This document shows positions 8,241-17,145 of a stretch of 64,000 nucleotides of DNA, piece after piece; position 1 is the first letter of the stretch; each line of letters begins with the position of its first letter. Origin of the DNA: Bacillus sp. J33 (lineage in GTDB: Bacteria > Bacillota > Bacilli > Bacillales > Cytobacillaceae). The translations under genes and the position numbers were made by a program. The notes below the pieces were generated by a model. The model had not been told where the DNA came from. It did no database searches and saw only the letters and a list, made by a program, of their open reading frames with translations. The DNA lies in contig NZ_JAEL01000006.1 in assembly GCF_000518885.1 (NCBI RefSeq), positions 39,900 to 103,899 on the forward strand, written 5' to 3'.

Positions 8241-10175
8241 ATGTCTAACCGAATGCCTTTTGCCGTGTCCAAGAGCGAATCTTTTTACGAGAAGTTAAGC
8301 GAGTGGATCGGGGATGTGTTTTACGATTTATTGCCTGAAGCAGGTTTTGAAATACGGGATGAGCAAATATTTATGGCTTTTCAGCTGGAAAAAGCTTTTA
8401 AAGATAAGAAGGTTATTTTTGCAGAGGCTGGAGTCGGGACTGGAAAGACAATTGTGTATCTTTTATACGCGATTAGCTATGCAAGGTACATAAACAAGCC
8501 TGCTATTATCGCATGCGCGGATGAAACATTAATTGAGCAGCTTGTGAAAAAGGAAGGCGATATTGCAAAATTAGAAAAAGCTTTGGGTCTGAATATCGAT
8601 GTAAGGCTGGCAAAATCACGTGATCAATATCTTTGCTTAAATAAGCTGGACAAGCTAGTGGCAAATGATGTTCATGATCATTATAACCGTATTTTTGATG
8701 AGCTCCCGGATTTTGTTCAAACAGGCTCTTCCATGCAAAAATTTGAAAGGTACGGGGACAGGAAAGATTACCCTGAACTGCCCGATGAACATTGGGCGAA
8801 TGTTGCATGGGATTCAATTCAGGATTGCTTCACTTGTGAAAAACGCCACCGCTGCGGGCAAACGCTCCACCGGGAATATTACAGGAATGCGAAGGATTTA
8901 ATTATTTGTTCACACGATTTTTATATGGAACATATTTGGACGAAGGAATCAAGGAAACGGGAAGGGCAGCTGCCGCTTCTTCCTGAAAGCTCTTGTGTTG
9001 TTTTCGATGAAGGACACTTGCTCGAATATGCCTCCCAGAAGGCATTAACTTACCGTTTCACTGAACAGATCCTTGAGTCTCTCTTAACAAGGCTGATGGC
9101 TAATGATGTGCGGGAGAAAACTTTGAATATAATTGAAGATGCAATTTACCAAAATGAGCATTTCTTCTTAACACTGGGAATGTCAGCATCTTCAGAAACT
9201 GGATCAGACAAGAAATCCATTGAAAAAACAGCTGATGTTCTAAAGGAAGGTAAAAAACTGCAGGAATTAATTAGCAGCCTGGAGGAAGAATTGGTATTTG
9301 AAAGTGAGATGTATGTTATTAATGATTATGATTTAAAAATTGTCGAGGAATACCTTGAGCAAATCTCATATTCACTTTCATTGTTCCTTAAAGATTTAAA
9401 GGGCATTACCTGGTTCGAAGAGAATGATGGCGAGAGAACCTTGGTCATTATGCCTAGAATGGTCGAAGATATTATGAGGGAAGAGGTATTTTCACAGAAA
9501 AAGCCTTTTGTTTTCTCTTCGGCAACATTATCTGAGAATAAATCCTTTGACTATATGGCAAATAGCCTTGGGATTGATGATTACTTATCCTTTACAGTTG
9601 AATCGCCGTTTGAATATGAAGAAAACATGTCAATCAGCATGCCAGCCTTTGCAAAGGATGATAAGGCAGCAAAAATGGAATATACGCTTGAACAAATCAG
9701 GCATTCTGAAGGAAGGGCGCTCGTATTGTTTACCAATCGTGCGGATTTGGCTGAATTTAAAGCTTTTGCTGAAGGAAAAATGGATGTTCATTTCTTATAT
9801 GAAGGAGATTCGGAGATCAGCACATTGGTCTCAAGTTTCCAAAATGACGAGCATTCTGTGCTTTGCTCGGTCAATTTATGGGAAGGCTTGGACATTCCGG
9901 GAAGGTCGCTGGAGAATGTGATTATTTATGATCTTCCATTCCCTCCGCATGATCCAGTGTTTACTGCTAAGCGGGAAGGTACCCCAGATCCATTCAGGGA
10001 GGTTGACCTTCCTTACATGATCTTGCGTTTAAGGCAGGGAATTGGAAGATTAATCCGGACACATCAGGATAAAGGTTCTATACACATTTTAATTAACAAA
10101 AATGAAAATCCTGAAGTGCTTGAGAAAATGAAAAGTGTCTTGCCGACAAAGCCGTCCTTAAGCAAACAGAATTAA
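8241..10175 (+). CDS. ypvA: YpvA, DinG/XPD-type Fe-S DNA helicase
   Basis: A 644-aa superfamily 2 helicase of the XPD/DinG group. Walker A is AEAGVGTGKT (about residues 61-70) and the Walker B box reads DEGH instead of DEAH (VVFDEGHLLE). Four cysteines at residues 132, 196, 199 and 205 have nearly the spacing of the DinG 4Fe-4S cluster. The C-terminal half has the motif V/VI region (NLWEGLDIPGRSL, RQGIGRLIR). Role: likely 5'-3' unwinding of damaged or structured DNA. Start ATG follows GGAGGGG. It converges with a MIP18-type Fe-S factor gene across a shared hairpin. Confidence 0.9.
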   Translation: MSNRMPFAVSKSESFYEKLSEWIGDVFYDLLPEAGFEIRDEQIFMAFQLEKAFKDKKVIFAEAGVGTGKTIVYLLYAISYARYINKPAIIACADETLIEQLVKKEGDIAKLEKALGLNIDVRLAKSRDQYLCLNKLDKLVANDVHDHYNRIFDELPDFVQTGSSMQKFERYGDRKDYPELPDEHWANVAWDSIQDCFTCEKRHRCGQTLHREYYRNAKDLIICSHDFYMEHIWTKESRKREGQLPLLPESSCVVFDEGHLLEYASQKALTYRFTEQILESLLTRLMANDVREKTLNIIEDAIYQNEHFFLTLGMSASSETGSDKKSIEKTADVLKEGKKLQELISSLEEELVFESEMYVINDYDLKIVEEYLEQISYSLSLFLKDLKGITWFEENDGERTLVIMPRMVEDIMREEVFSQKKPFVFSSATLSENKSFDYMANSLGIDDYLSFTVESPFEYEENMSISMPAFAKDDKAAKMEYTLEQIRHSEGRALVLFTNRADLAEFKAFAEGKMDVHFLYEGDSEISTLVSSFQNDEHSVLCSVNLWEGLDIPGRSLENVIIYDLPFPPHDPVFTAKREGTPDPFREVDLPYMILRLRQGIGRLIRTHQDKGSIHILINKNENPEVLEKMKSVLPTKPSLSKQN

Positions 10176-10181
10176 TATGAA

Positions 10182-10219
10182 AAGAAAGTGCCCGGTAAAT
10201 TCCTGGGCACTTCTTTTTA
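10182..10219. terminator. Bidirectional terminator between ypvA and the DUF59 gene
   Basis: AAGTGCCC (10186-10193) pairs with GGGCACTT (10205-10212). T-rich sequence on the right and A-rich on the left allow function on both strands; its edge touches the stop codon of the minus-strand gene. Confidence 0.75.
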
Positions 10220-10516
10220 TCCTCTTAAAACCCTATTTCCTTCAGGTGTTATATTTTCAGGTGTCCAGGCAGGTTCCCAGACAAGATTAACTTCCACATC
10301 AGAAAATTCCTCCAAATCTTCGATACAATATTTTACGCCGCTGACAATGCTGTCATGTAGCGGACAGCCCGGCGTGGTCAAGGTCATTGTAATGATCACT
10401 TTGCCTTCTTCGGGAAAATCAACATCATAAATGAGCCCTAAATCAACCACGTTTATATTAAGTTCTGGATCCATTACTCTTTTTAAATTGGTTAGCACAT
10501 ATTTTTTAAAGTTCAT
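10217..10516 (-). CDS. MIP18 / DUF59 (SufT-like) metal-sulfur cluster assembly factor
   Basis: A 99-aa DUF59 protein: VMDPELNINVVDLGLIYDV and a TTPGCPLHD segment whose Cys is the conserved reactive residue, followed by VNLVWEPAWTPENI. Family members act in Fe-S cluster assembly and carriage. Start chosen at MNFKKYV (10516) behind TAGGAGGC; the longer frame extends into the upstream gene. It is the last gene of a leftward cluster with a heme-copper-oxidase-like protein, two DUF2249 proteins and a Crp/Fnr regulator, next to nitric oxide reductase, which suggests a role in repairing or assembling metal centres under nitrosative stress. Confidence 0.85.
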   Translation of the reverse strand: MNFKKYVLTNLKRVMDPELNINVVDLGLIYDVDFPEEGKVIITMTLTTPGCPLHDSIVSGVKYCIEDLEEFSDVEVNLVWEPAWTPENITPEGNRVLRG

Positions 10517-10527
10517 GGTTTTGCCTC

Positions 10528-11778
10528 CTATTTTGTAAAAACTGAAATAATGAAATAGCTGAAAGCTAAACAAGCGCCCAACACCATCATCTGTCCAGTG
10601 AGGAATAAGCCATTGTCACCTATTGCAATAGAAGCCGTTGCGCCTAAAATGCCAAAAATAAGAATGAAAAGGACCGGTACTGAGGCTTTATCATCCATCA
10701 TGTCTTTTAGTGAAGGCACGCTCCGTTTGCCGATTGCTTTGCTGTATTTCCAAGTCCACCAAAGGAAAGGGACTATTTTAAATAGATAGCTTAAAATGCT
10801 TAAGGCAATCCACAGCATCAAGTAGGCAAAAAGCAAGTAGCCGGCTGTGTTTTCAAAACTGCCTAACAGTGAGCTTGCGAATGCGGCAAAGTGGATAATT
10901 AACCCTCCAGGAATAGCAAGCAGAGCAAACTTGAAGGAGTAATCAAGTTTCTTCTTTACCCTTTTCTTTAAAATTTGCAGGATATGCCAGGCAAAGATAG
11001 TGAAACCGCCTGCTAAGATGAGTAATGCACAAGTAAGAATCCAGTCCTTTTCAGTAAAAAAGGCTGCTAATGCCAGTAATAATCCGCCTCCATAAATAGC
11101 AAAAACATATTTGGCCATCTTCATGCTGTATCCATGAGACAAAGAAAACATCGGTACCATTTTATAGGAAAATCCAAAGATCAGCAGTGTAAACCAGCCC
11201 GCTGTTCCCAGCATTACGTGGCTTTTAAAGATTGCTTGATAGTGATCAGAAGCGAAGCTAGTCTTCAAGCTGATAACCATCAGGATCCCCATTAGAATCA
11301 CAGCGAATAAACAAGCCAGTGCTGTTCCGACAAAAAGAGTCAGTATATTAGGCTTTGCTTGCTTTTTTAAAGTCAGAAGCATCTGCAGCAGAAACATTAA
11401 GATGCCTGCTAAAGTAATGATTCCTGGCAGCAGGGCATCCTGAGGGCTGTAATATAAGACATGGGCAAAATACAGGATGCCAAAAGCCGTGACGCAAAAT
11501 TGAATGAACCCGAATCTTTCATTCCAAATGGGTGTTAAAAAGGCCACTGGAACAAGCTGATACATGGCTCCCATTGCTGCCATCAAAGCCCAGCCCAAAA
11601 TAAAAAGATGGGCAGCTGACCAAATTCCAGGAACCCGAAATTGGCTATTTATTATAAACTCTCCCTGAAAAAGAACTAATGTTAAGGATCCTATTAAACT
11701 GAATATGCTGAACAATATAAATGAAAATGGGAGTTTAATATTCGTTTCATTCTTTGTATTTGGAAGCAATGGGATCAC
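10528..11778 (-). CDS. Heme-copper-oxidase-subunit-I-like / NnrS-like membrane protein
   Basis: A 416-aa protein with about 12 hydrophobic segments. Two conserved patches, AAHLFILGWALMAAMGAMYQ and KSHVMLGTAGWFTLLIFG, place histidines in membrane helices as in proteins related to subunit I of heme-copper oxidases, but the full set of oxidase ligands is not evident. Such proteins occur in Bacillaceae NO and nitrite clusters. The GTG at 11778 lies 4 nt after the upstream stop; a TTG at 11769 is an alternative because AGGTGAT lies before it. Role is probably heme, copper or NO related, but unproven. Confidence 0.7.
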   Translation of the reverse strand: MIPLLPNTKNETNIKLPFSFILFSIFSLIGSLTLVLFQGEFIINSQFRVPGIWSAAHLFILGWALMAAMGAMYQLVPVAFLTPIWNERFGFIQFCVTAFGILYFAHVLYYSPQDALLPGIITLAGILMFLLQMLLTLKKQAKPNILTLFVGTALACLFAVILMGILMVISLKTSFASDHYQAIFKSHVMLGTAGWFTLLIFGFSYKMVPMFSLSHGYSMKMAKYVFAIYGGGLLLALAAFFTEKDWILTCALLILAGGFTIFAWHILQILKKRVKKKLDYSFKFALLAIPGGLIIHFAAFASSLLGSFENTAGYLLFAYLMLWIALSILSYLFKIVPFLWWTWKYSKAIGKRSVPSLKDMMDDKASVPVLFILIFGILGATASIAIGDNGLFLTGQMMVLGACLAFSYFIISVFTK

Positions 11779-11782
11779 CTGC

Positions 11783-11989
11783 TTATTTCTTGATTTCTAT
11801 TAAAAAACTTCCATCATTTCGCTCGGTAGTTTTATGCCTATAGCCCAATTCGTCCAGCTGCTCATAAAGAAACATGGGACGTCTATCGTTGATTATGGAC
11901 AGTGTTTCACCCTTTGATAGGCCTTCAAGGGCTTCCAGGGTCCTCATCATTGGCTGGGGCGGTTCAAGTCCTCTGTTGTCCAGGTTCAT
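11783..11989 (-). CDS. DUF2249 protein (second copy, short)
   Basis: A 68-aa protein with the DUF2249 pattern: LDNRGLEPPQPMMRTLEAL, SIINDRRPMFLYEQL and a terminal GSFLIEI. The fold is related to TusA/SirA, small proteins often linked to sulfur or metal-centre chemistry and common beside denitrification genes. Its ATG overlaps the stop codon of the preceding DUF2249 gene (ATGA), which indicates translational coupling and supports this start over an upstream in-frame start. No catalytic Cys is visible. Confidence 0.82.
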   Translation of the reverse strand: MNLDNRGLEPPQPMMRTLEALEGLSKGETLSIINDRRPMFLYEQLDELGYRHKTTERNDGSFLIEIKK

Positions 11990-12228
11990 TTTGCTGCACC
12001 TCTTTTGGTAAAAGTAACTTTCCAATGCTTTTTGTCAATTTCTTCAGCTTTGTGTTCAAATCCCTTTGCCTTTAATACGCCAAAAAGAGGAACTGGCTTA
12101 AATGGGGCATGCAGGATAAAAACATCATTAGCATCGAGGCCTGCAATGGCAGACATTATTTTCTGGAATGGTTCAAGCTTATTTTTTAGATCCTCCCGCA
12201 CATCAATCTCAACGATTTTTTTCTCCAT
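11986..12228 (-). CDS. DUF2249 protein (first copy)
   Basis: An 80-aa DUF2249 protein (EIDVREDLKNKLEPFQKIM, FILHAPFKPVPLFGVLKAKG, HWKVTF). It is paralogous in pattern to the gene directly downstream and overlaps it by ATGA. The Shine-Dalgarno AGGGAGAG is upstream of the ATG at 12228. It sits between the Crp/Fnr regulator and the oxidase-like membrane protein, probably in one operon. Two tandem DUF2249 genes beside NO reductase are a recurrent Bacillaceae arrangement; the molecular role is unknown. Confidence 0.82.
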   Translation of the reverse strand: MEKKIVEIDVREDLKNKLEPFQKIMSAIAGLDANDVFILHAPFKPVPLFGVLKAKGFEHKAEEIDKKHWKVTFTKRGAAK

Positions 12229-12256
12229 CTTTTCTCTCTCCCTTTTAAAAGATATT

Positions 12257-12955
12257 TTAAATAACCTGGTCTTTCAGCTGCCGGCGGTCAATGATGAAAT
12301 GACCGGAATCATCAGTTTCCAGATAGCCCTTTTTCTTTAAATGGTTTATGGTTCTGCTGACAGTTTCCCGCGAAGTCCCAATCATATTTGCAAGCTCTCT
12401 GTTTGTAAAATGAGTAGTGATTTTATAGCCTTCAGCGTTTTTTACACCATTTGTTTTGCAGAGCCTTAAAAGAAGCATAATAATTTTTTCATGTGTATTA
12501 TGGAGAATTTGCTCCTCAAGCCGGTTCTGCAGATCAATTATTTTTTCGCCAAGGACTTTAAAGAGCTTTATGCAAAGTTCTGGGTAAGAGATTAGAATTT
12601 GTTCAAAAAGGCCAATTGGAATAGCAATAAGCTGGGCCTCTTCCATGATTTCTGCATGTGCCGGGTATTGGCCTTTCCTGAAAAAGCCTGCGTGGGGGAA
12701 CATCTCTCCGGCTTCCAGTACAGAAACGATTTGTTCTCTTCCTGAAAAATCAGTTTTATAAATTTTCACTTTCCCGGAATGTATGAAAAACACCTTATCA
12801 AGGGGATCCCCTTGCATAAACACATACATTTTTTGTTTATAAAAACGCGTCTGTGATATTTCGATGATTGGCGCCAGTTCTTCCTTATCAAGTTCTTTAA
12901 ATAAAGGAACACTGCCTATCCTCTTTTCAATCTCCTCTTTTTTCAAATAGATCAC
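12257..12955 (-). CDS. Crp/Fnr-family transcriptional regulator
   Basis: A 232-aa Crp/Fnr protein: a cyclic-nucleotide-like beta-barrel (about residues 20-125, with SGKVKIYKTDFSGREQIVSV), a dimer helix and a C-terminal winged helix (FTNRELANMIGTSRETVSRT, about residues 185-205). The N-terminal Cys set of FNR is absent; a single C occurs in the dimer helix and another near LLRLCK, so an Fe-S sensor of the FNR type is not evident. The start could be GTG 12955 or TTG 12946 (AAGG 8 nt upstream). It is divergent from norB and heads the DUF2249 cluster, so it is the likely regulator of both. Confidence 0.88.
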   Translation of the reverse strand: MIYLKKEEIEKRIGSVPLFKELDKEELAPIIEISQTRFYKQKMYVFMQGDPLDKVFFIHSGKVKIYKTDFSGREQIVSVLEAGEMFPHAGFFRKGQYPAHAEIMEEAQLIAIPIGLFEQILISYPELCIKLFKVLGEKIIDLQNRLEEQILHNTHEKIIMLLLRLCKTNGVKNAEGYKITTHFTNRELANMIGTSRETVSRTINHLKKKGYLETDDSGHFIIDRRQLKDQVI

Positions 12956-13063
12956 CTTCCAGTATGAATATTCGGCTAGTTGCTCTCAGTTTAACAGCTG
13001 AATTTACTTAATTAAGTGACCTGCATCATATAGGAGGGAATTTTTGATTCTCATTCTCACATG

Positions 13064-13077
13064 TGTGAAAAATCACA
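13064..13077 (+). promoter_or_regulatory. 14-bp Crp/Fnr-like dyad between regulator and norB
   Basis: TGTGAAAAATCACA is a perfect dyad of Crp/Fnr-type half-sites TGTGA and TCACA, but with a 4-nt rather than 6-nt spacer. It lies about 85 bp upstream of the norB start and 110 bp from the regulator start, so it could control both divergent promoters. A -10-like AATAAT lies near 13111-13116. Confidence 0.5.
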
Positions 13078-13161
13078 GCCTGTTCATGAGGTTTCTCACA
13101 AAAACACAAAAAAAAGAATAATAAAATCAAAGTGTACTCAAACAGAAAGGAAGCGAATGCT

Positions 13162-15528
13162 ATGGAAGTCAATCGCGGAACACCTATTAATAAAGTGGTG
13201 AAAAGAAATAAAAATGCACTATTAAAATCGATTCTTATTTTCACCATAATTGCTAGCTTTACAGTTCTTCTGGTAGGAGGCTACTGGATCTTTAAAGAGC
13301 AGGCACCAAGGCCGCTTGAGATTACAAATGAAAAAGGGGAGGTTATTCTTACAAAAGAAACGATTATGGGTGGCCAGGCAGTTTTCCAAAAGTACGGTTT
13401 GATGGATTACGGTACTGTCCTTGGCCATGGTTCCTATATGGGGCCTGACTATACAGCTGAGGCTTTAACGGTTTACACAAAAGGAATGCAGGACTTCAGG
13501 GCAGAAGAAAAGTATGGAAAGCCATACGATGAGATTTCCGGTGAAGAGCAAACCGTTATCAGGGATCATGTTAAAAAGGAAATGCGGGAAAATAGATATA
13601 ACCCTGATTCAGATACTATGGTGCTGACAGACGCACAGGTTTATGGATATGAACAGGTTGGAGCGTTTTACCGGAAAGTCTTTACAGAGGGTGACGGCTG
13701 GGGACTAAAAGCAGGATTAATTAAAGAAGAACATATGCCGGATAAGGAAAGAGCTTATGTTGCTTCAGGAGATCAAATTCAGCAAATAGCGGATTTCTTC
13801 TTCTGGACAGCATGGCTTTCAAGTACCGAGCGTATTCATGATGATATAACTTATACAAATAACTGGCCATACTACGAGGATGCTGGAAATCAAATGTCAT
13901 TCTCTGCTATTTGGTGGAGCGGAGCAAGTGTTACTGTATTAATCCTGTTTGTGGGGATCATATTGTTTGTCTTTTACCGCTATCATTTGGGAATGGAAGA
14001 GGCATATAAAGAAGGAAACTTCCCTCGCATTGATTTGGCGAGTCTGCCAGTAACATCTTCTCAATTAAAGTCGGGTAAATATTTCTTAATTGTGACTGTT
14101 CTTTTCTTTGTTCAGGCAATGTTTGGCGCTTTGCTTGCCCACTATTATGTGGAGCCTGACAGCTTCTTTGGCATCAAGTGGATACATGATATCATGCCAT
14201 TCAATATAGCCAAGGGCTATCATCTTCAGCTTGCAATCTTTTGGATTGCAACAGCATGGCTCGGCATGGGAATCTTTGTTGCGCCATTAGTAGGCGGTCA
14301 TGAACCGAAGAAGCAAGGTATGCTTGTTGATATCCTTTTCTGGGCTTTAGTTGTACTGGTTGGGGGAAGTATGATAGGCCAGTGGCTTGGAGCAAATGGC
14401 TATTTAGGCAACAAATGGTTCCTGCTTGGACACCAGGGATGGGAGTATTTAGAGCTCGGCCGTCTGTGGCAGGGAATTCTGGCTGCGGGAATGTTGATCT
14501 GGCTGTTCATTGTGTATCGCGGAATTAAGAGTGGATTAAAGCGCGAAAATGACAAAGGGGGCTTGATTCACCTATTATTTTATTCAGCAATCGCGGTTCC
14601 CTTTTTCTATCTGTTCGCATTCTTAATGAACCCGGATACTAGCTTTACCTTTGCGGATTACTGGCGCTGGTGGATCATTCATTTATGGGTTGAAGGTATT
14701 TTTGAAGTGTTCGCCGTTGTCGTAATCGGATTCCTGCTGGTGCAAATGAAGCTTGTAACCAAGAGCTCCACTGTTAAAGCTTTGTATTTCCAGTTAATTC
14801 TGCTGCTTGGAAGCGGTGTTATCGGCATCGGACACCATTACTATTATAATGGTTCTTCTGAGATTTGGATCGGCTTGGGAGCAGTATTTTCAGCACTTGA
14901 AGTTATTCCTTTAACCCTATTGATTCTGGAAGCATATGACCAATATAAAATGATGAGAGACGGCGGTGTAGACTTTCCTTATAAAGCTACCTTCTGGTTC
15001 TTGATTTCTGTGGCCATATGGAATCTGGTTGGAGCAGGGGTTTTAGGATTCCTGATTAACCTGCCAGCTGTCAGCTTCCTGGAACATGGTCAATTCTTAA
15101 CTCCTGCACATGGCCATGGTGCCATGATGGGCGTATACGGAATGTTTGCCATCGCTGTATTGCTATATAGCTTAAGAAACATTGTTAAACCCGAAAAATG
15201 GAACGACAAATGGCTAAAATTCAGCTGCGTTATGCTGAATGTGGGTCTCGCAGGAATGGTTTTTGCGTCCCTGCTTCCAGTAGGATTCCTGCAAATGAAA
15301 GAAGCGTATGTCAACGGATATGCTGCATCCCGTTCAGCAGACTTCTTAAAGCAGGATATTATCCAATCTTTATTAACGTTAAGATCTGTTCCTGATACCA
15401 TCTTCCTTGTTGGTGTTGTGGCACTTGTTCTTTTCTCCATAAAAGCTATGTTCAACCTGCGTAAAGTAACTCATAAGGAAATTGAACTGCTTCCTGTTAG
15501 AGACCTTAGCACGGATGATGAAGAATAA
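13162..15528 (+). CDS. norB: Quinol-dependent nitric oxide reductase (qNOR, NorB)
   Basis: A 789-aa single-subunit quinol NO reductase that reduces NO to N2O at the membrane. An N-terminal membrane anchor is followed by an extracellular domain (about residues 35-240; MGGQAVFQKYGLMDYG, YGYEQVGAFYRKVF) and then about 13 membrane helices of the heme-copper oxidase fold. Heme and FeB ligand regions are YHLQLAIFWIATAW, IHLWVEGIFEV, GIGHHYYYNG and HGHGAMMGVYG. Start at ATG 13162 behind AAAGGAAG; an upstream in-frame ATG at 13132 would add ten non-conserved residues. Divergent from a Crp/Fnr regulator. In a non-denitrifier this serves NO detoxification. Confidence 0.93.
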   Translation: MEVNRGTPINKVVKRNKNALLKSILIFTIIASFTVLLVGGYWIFKEQAPRPLEITNEKGEVILTKETIMGGQAVFQKYGLMDYGTVLGHGSYMGPDYTAEALTVYTKGMQDFRAEEKYGKPYDEISGEEQTVIRDHVKKEMRENRYNPDSDTMVLTDAQVYGYEQVGAFYRKVFTEGDGWGLKAGLIKEEHMPDKERAYVASGDQIQQIADFFFWTAWLSSTERIHDDITYTNNWPYYEDAGNQMSFSAIWWSGASVTVLILFVGIILFVFYRYHLGMEEAYKEGNFPRIDLASLPVTSSQLKSGKYFLIVTVLFFVQAMFGALLAHYYVEPDSFFGIKWIHDIMPFNIAKGYHLQLAIFWIATAWLGMGIFVAPLVGGHEPKKQGMLVDILFWALVVLVGGSMIGQWLGANGYLGNKWFLLGHQGWEYLELGRLWQGILAAGMLIWLFIVYRGIKSGLKRENDKGGLIHLLFYSAIAVPFFYLFAFLMNPDTSFTFADYWRWWIIHLWVEGIFEVFAVVVIGFLLVQMKLVTKSSTVKALYFQLILLLGSGVIGIGHHYYYNGSSEIWIGLGAVFSALEVIPLTLLILEAYDQYKMMRDGGVDFPYKATFWFLISVAIWNLVGAGVLGFLINLPAVSFLEHGQFLTPAHGHGAMMGVYGMFAIAVLLYSLRNIVKPEKWNDKWLKFSCVMLNVGLAGMVFASLLPVGFLQMKEAYVNGYAASRSADFLKQDIIQSLLTLRSVPDTIFLVGVVALVLFSIKAMFNLRKVTHKEIELLPVRDLSTDDEE

Positions 15529-15537
15529 AGCATAAAG

Positions 15538-15567
15538 AAAAATCCGCAGGTTATTCTGCGGATTTTT
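15538..15567. terminator. Bidirectional terminator between norB and a zinc-ribbon gene
   Basis: AAAAATCCGCAG (15538-15549) pairs perfectly with CTGCGGATTTTT (15556-15567) around GTTATT. The loop contains the stop codon of the minus-strand gene, so that gene ends inside the hairpin. Confidence 0.9.
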
Positions 15568-15691
15568 CCCGTTCTTCTGCACACTCAAAACACATTGTCT
15601 CATTCTTTTCGTTATATATTCCGTTAAAAAATCCCTCCAGGCAGTACAGCTCTTTGCCGCAAACACAGCAGCTGCCCACTAATTCTTTCAT
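15551..15691 (-). CDS. 46-aa zinc-ribbon-like protein
   Basis: Encodes a 46-residue protein with CCVCGKELYC near the N terminus and CFEC near the C terminus, a treble-clef or zinc-ribbon-like arrangement. AGGAG, 9 nt before the ATG, lies inside the last codons of the MFS gene, so the two are likely one transcript. The coding end and stop form part of the shared terminator with norB. Too short for a confident family assignment; metal binding is inferred from the cysteines. Confidence 0.7.
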   Translation of the reverse strand: MKELVGSCCVCGKELYCLEGFFNGIYNEKNETMCFECAEEREKSAE

Positions 15692-15697
15692 TTCTAT

Positions 15698-16855
15698 TCA
15701 CTCCTGGCTCTTTAAATATGAAGTGCTAATTTTACTAAGGTAAGCATACAAGGAAAAAACGGTAAAGAATAGGACCGCTGCAGCTATTACAAAACCGAAC
15801 TGAAAAGTGGCACCCAATAAACCTAACAGGGTGGAGCCTGCTACAACACCCAATGAAAAGAATGCATAAAAAAGGCCGAATGCCTTTCCCCTGGTTTTTT
15901 CGGTTGTATGGTTTGCAATAAGCGCATTGATTGAGGGGAATAGCAGTGCAAACCCTGAGCCATATAAGACCATGCAAAAAAACATAAACGGGAGAGAAGC
16001 AGCTGAACTTAAAAGAATGAGGGCAATGCCTAAAACCGCCATACCTGCCATCATTGTGTACTGGTGTTTATATTTGTCAAAGATTTTATTGATTGGCAAA
16101 AGAAAAATAAGAATAGCAGTAAGACCAAAGGTGCTTAGCAAAATTCCGCTGAATATCGAATTGAATTGGAGATGGTCGACCTGTAAAGGGAGCAGATAGG
16201 CAAGCGCTCCCTGTGCAAACATTAAGGAAAAAGCTCCTGCATAGCTAACAGTTAGCATTGGCTTCTTTATTAATGGCATTAGTCTTTCAGAATGGGCGTC
16301 TATCCGCTTTTCTTCCAATCTTCTTGATGGCAAAAACACATAAGCAAATGCTGCACTGCTGATCATGGCTGCAGCGATAATTAAAAATACCCAATCTACA
16401 CTGTATTTTGCAGCAATGACGGCACCAAATGCGGGTCCCATTATAGCTGAACTTCCTACGGCAGCACCAGATAAAGCCATTGATTTTCCTTGTTTATTCG
16501 CTTTTCCACGGTTGGCTATAACTGTGAATGCAGCTGGAACAAGAAAGCCTCCAAACAAGCCGTGAAAAAACCTCACGAAAATTAATTGCATTGGTGACTC
16601 AACAAGCGTGTACAGGATCAATACGCTTCCGGTTATTGCAAGGCCTGAAATGAGGACCTGCTTTGCGCCCCCTTTATCAATCCAAAAACCTGCTAAAATA
16701 TTGCCAAACATATTGGAAAATGAATACATACCAACAATTAATCCTATAAAAGCAGGTGAAGGATCAATGGATTTTGCAAAGGGGCTCATAATGGGGAGCT
16801 GTGAAAATGTATCTATAAATGCCACTATTACGATAAAAAAAATAAAATATCTCAT
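15698..16855 (-). CDS. Major facilitator superfamily transporter
   Basis: A 385-aa MFS protein with 12 predicted membrane segments. The motif between helices 2 and 3 reads GFWIDKGGAKQVLI (motif A-like) and the repeat half carries INKIFDKYKHQYTM. It resembles drug or metabolite efflux carriers of the DHA1 type; the substrate cannot be predicted. I start at ATG 16855 because AGGAAG is 9 nt upstream; a GTG nine codons earlier has no ribosome binding site. A 46-aa zinc-ribbon gene follows directly. Confidence 0.82.
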   Translation of the reverse strand: MRYFIFFIVIVAFIDTFSQLPIMSPFAKSIDPSPAFIGLIVGMYSFSNMFGNILAGFWIDKGGAKQVLISGLAITGSVLILYTLVESPMQLIFVRFFHGLFGGFLVPAAFTVIANRGKANKQGKSMALSGAAVGSSAIMGPAFGAVIAAKYSVDWVFLIIAAAMISSAAFAYVFLPSRRLEEKRIDAHSERLMPLIKKPMLTVSYAGAFSLMFAQGALAYLLPLQVDHLQFNSIFSGILLSTFGLTAILIFLLPINKIFDKYKHQYTMMAGMAVLGIALILLSSAASLPFMFFCMVLYGSGFALLFPSINALIANHTTEKTRGKAFGLFYAFFSLGVVAGSTLLGLLGATFQFGFVIAAAVLFFTVFSLYAYLSKISTSYLKSQE

Positions 16856-17145
16856 TCTAACTCTCTTCCTGCAATTATTCACTTTATATCATTATAACTC
16901 TTTCAGCTGCAGGTTAAAAAGAAAAAGCGGTAAATATCATTTGGCAACTGTGATGCGGTTCGCTAATCCATTAGTCCTGCTCCAATAAAATAAAGATGTA
17001 AAAACATAGGCTGTTTCTTGAGCGCCTGGAGCGGCAATCACAGGCAAGCTTTACATTGAGATAGAAAGAATTACTAAATGGAGACTGCCTTTTCAGAAAA
17101 ATATGATAAAATAGTTTTTGAATTTGAATAAGAGGGGGAAGAATT

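Noticed and set aside
16920..16985. Additional phased repeat array upstream of ypwA
   Set aside because: Only two loosely similar GCGGT-containing segments with unequal spacing; not enough to claim.
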